The notes under the pieces: generated by a model
Database searches by the model: none
Seen by the model: the letters and a program-made list of their open reading frames with translations, nothing else
Told to the model about the DNA's origin: nothing
Source: Argyresthia goedartella
Taxonomy: Eukaryota; Arthropoda; Insecta; Lepidoptera; Argyresthiidae
Assembly (NCBI GenBank): GCA_949825045.1
Contig: OX463836.1
Location: 15,104,329 to 15,168,328 of the forward strand
Reading direction: 5' to 3'
DNA: 64,000 nt
Translations under genes and position numbers: made by a program
Part shown: positions 62,589 to 64,000 of the stretch, one piece after another
Layout of the letters: each line of letters opens with the position of its first letter
Numbering within the stretch: the first letter of the stretch is position 1

Positions 62589-62768
62589 CCGGCGATCATC
62601 CAACAGAACACCCCTCGTGAGAAGATCTCCACCGCCCGCGAGGGCCCCCCGATGACCTGTCCATAGGAGTGGACAGAGGCGCTTCTTCAGGAAGAGATCC
62701 GATGATCTGACCCTGACTCCCCACGCCCCAGAATGGGTGCGTGAGATGATAACTTGATTGATTGAGTT

Positions 62769-63051
62769 GCGAGTTAGTGACATTTTAACTGCGATCGAGT
62801 GCTAGTACAAGGATAATCGGAGCGAAAGACTCTTCGTGTGAATAGTGAGTGCATAATTAGTGAAATAGTGTGTGTGTTTTAATTAGTGGATTTTAAGTAC
62901 AGTTCGTGTGAATTGTAAGTGCGTAATTTGGGTAATAAAGTGAGTGTTTTATTTAGTGGATTAATTCGTGTTTTTTCCATCAAATACGAATCCCACTTCT
63001 GACACCAAATTTTACGAGCTTGGGGTTCGTATTTGATAGAAAAAACACGAA
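62769..63051 (+). repeat. inverted LTR R-U5 joined to a primer-binding site and LTR end
   Basis: 62769-62988 is the reverse complement of 56185-56412 (R-U5). It is followed by TCCCACTTCTGACACCA (62990-63006), the complement of a tRNA-type PBS, and then by TTTTACGAGCTTGGGG and GATAGAAAAAACACG, the LTR end in the other orientation (to 63051). The two U5 ends form 31-bp arms of a palindrome around the PBS (about 62965-63051). Confidence 0.7.
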
Positions 63052-63770
63052 TGACGAAGAAGTGGACGATTTTTCGACCAAAATCATAATGAGCGATGAG
63101 GCTCATTTCCACCTCAGCGGGTACGTGAACAAACAAAACTATCACTTCTGGGGCACCGAAAACCCACGAGTGATGGACGAGGAGCCATTACACCCGCTCA
63201 AAGTGACTGTATGGTGCGCTGTTCACGCTGTAGGAGTCATCGGGCCATTTTTTTCAAAAATGCCGTTGACCAAACGACAACAGTGGACGGTGCGCGCTAT
63301 AGGGCCAAGTTGACCGAGTTTTTTCTGCCGCAATTGGACGAATTAGGACTGGAGGACATGTGGCTCCAACAGGACGGAGCAACGGCACACACTGCGCGAG
63401 CCACAACCGATATTCTGAAGGCAGCGTTCCCGGGTCGCCTCATCTCTCGTTTTGGCGATTTGCACTGGCCCGCAAGATAGCCCGATAGCTTTCCAGACTT
63501 TTTTGTGGGGTTTTTTGAAGTCCCGTGTTTACGTGAACAAGCCTGAGACTCTGGAAGCCTTCAAATACAACATTCGATACGAGTGCGAGAATCTGTCACC
63601 CGAAGTTCTCGCCGAAGTGATGAAAAATGTCACAAAACGAGCCCGTATGGCAATCAATTGTAACGGCGCCCATTTGGCCGATATAATCTTCTCGAGTTGG
63701 CCAATAAAATTCTAAAGGTTCAAATAAACATAATCAAAAAACAGAATCGAAGTTTTTCATTTAGAAAAAA
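63052..63770 (+). pseudogene. Tc1/mariner-superfamily transposase relic
   Basis: The frame reads IIMSDEAHFHLSGYVNKQN (first catalytic Asp), PLKVTVWCAVHAVGVIGPFF, LQQDGATAHTARATTDIL (second Asp) and, after frameshifts, DSPIAF / PDFF and LWGFLKSRVYVNKPETLEAF. The third acidic residue would be the Asp in PDFF, about 40 residues after the second. The N-terminal DNA-binding half is missing. At least two frameshifts (near 63265 and 63475) and a stop at 63478-63480 break it. A possible 3' end with repeated A lies near 63740-63775. Confidence 0.82.
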
Positions 63771-63821
63771 AAAGAGAGCCAAACAACATCGGATGACTTC
63801 TTTTGGCCCACATGCAATGTG

Positions 63822-64000
63822 AATAGTTTATGGCGCTTGAAGAATGGTTTGCAGCTGTCTGTTCGTTTAAGTGAAAAAATAGACCTGATACATTTTTTAT
63901 TGTGGGCTTTAAAAGCACGATCTTTGTTAACTCCGTTGCCCCAGAATATTATGCCATATCGTAGTGTAGATACTACAAAACCATGATACGCCGTTAACAC
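63822..64000 (-). pseudogene. LINE RT C-terminal fragment, right half of a split element
   Basis: The minus strand, entering from beyond the window, encodes LTAYHGFVVSTLRYGIIFWG, KAHNKKCIRSIFSLKRTDSC and KPFFKRHKLFTL. The next expected residues (a YEIIMFV-like start) are at 56165 leftward, on the other side of the composite insertion. The catalytic RT region should lie beyond 64000. Confidence 0.75.

Larger units (their letters stand above)
57603..62751 (+). mobile_element. Jockey-clade LINE, copy C, nearly full length
   Basis: The copy matches copy A from about 21356 (minus) onward, lacking only the first 88 or so bases of the 5' UTR. ORF1 has a single frameshift in a C run; ORF2 is open. 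The 3' end is near GTGCGTGAGATGATAAC (about 62751). No target duplication is seen, and the two flanks (Gypsy pol at left, LTR fragment at right) do not join up. Confidence 0.9.

Noticed and set aside
57603..62751. Simple Jockey insertion into the Gypsy RNase H gene
   Set aside because: The sequence after the 3' end is not the continuation of RNase H but an inverted LTR piece, and no target duplication is seen.

Overview
This window is a stretch of insect genome made almost entirely of transposable elements, many nested inside one another. I found no intact host protein-coding gene, true tRNA or rRNA gene, or CRISPR array. The mix of elements points to a moth or butterfly (Lepidoptera): BEL/Pao and Ty3/Gypsy retrotransposons, Jockey and CR1-like LINEs, tRNA-derived SINEs, a MULE/Phantom DNA transposon, a Tc1/mariner relic, and interspersed repeats that resemble common lepidopteran ones. 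The element calls rest on protein motifs read directly. The taxonomic call is inference and the species is unknown.

Layout. 1-5400: a decayed BEL/Pao pol running to its polypurine tract and LTR; the LTR is hit by a 5'-truncated Jockey (copy B). 5572-10005: LINE and Ty3/Gypsy relics around an unclassified repeat. 10920-14192: a LINE with one frameshift. 14510-15900: TIR-type repeats and a SINE. 15901-31996: one minus-strand Ty3/Gypsy element with an ATAT target duplication. Its 3' LTR carries a full-length, apparently intact Jockey (copy A, 12-bp duplication), and its pol carries a BEL element (copy 1, 5-bp duplication). 32000-36100: small relics, MITE-like elements and a SINE. 36154-38217: a MULE with 72-bp perfect terminal inverted repeats and an open two-exon transposase gene. 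38218-43170: repeats and a tandem array. 43171-48208: BEL copy 2 (5-bp duplication). 48214-53449: a CR1-like LINE with an internal inversion. 55755-64000: a minus-strand LINE split by a 7.6-kb composite of an LTR, a Gypsy pol fragment, Jockey copy C, an inverted LTR/primer-binding-site junction and a mariner relic.

Most notable. (1) Two BEL copies share the same internal deletion that removes the whole reverse transcriptase and the first part of the integrase, yet both have near-identical LTR pairs and clean target duplications. They look like a non-autonomous family mobilised by proteins supplied in trans. Divergence between the copies is mosaic, which suggests recombination during reverse transcription. 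(2) The MULE is nearly pristine; its intron splits the FLYWCH zinc finger. (3) The LTR at 56166-56672 carries heat-shock-element-like arrays upstream of a TATA box. (4) The Jockey elements have a 13-bp hairpin at the ORF1 start codon and an ATGCATGA overlap between ORF1 stop and ORF2 start.

Codon-position statements come from reading frames. Homology calls come from motif recognition without database searches.
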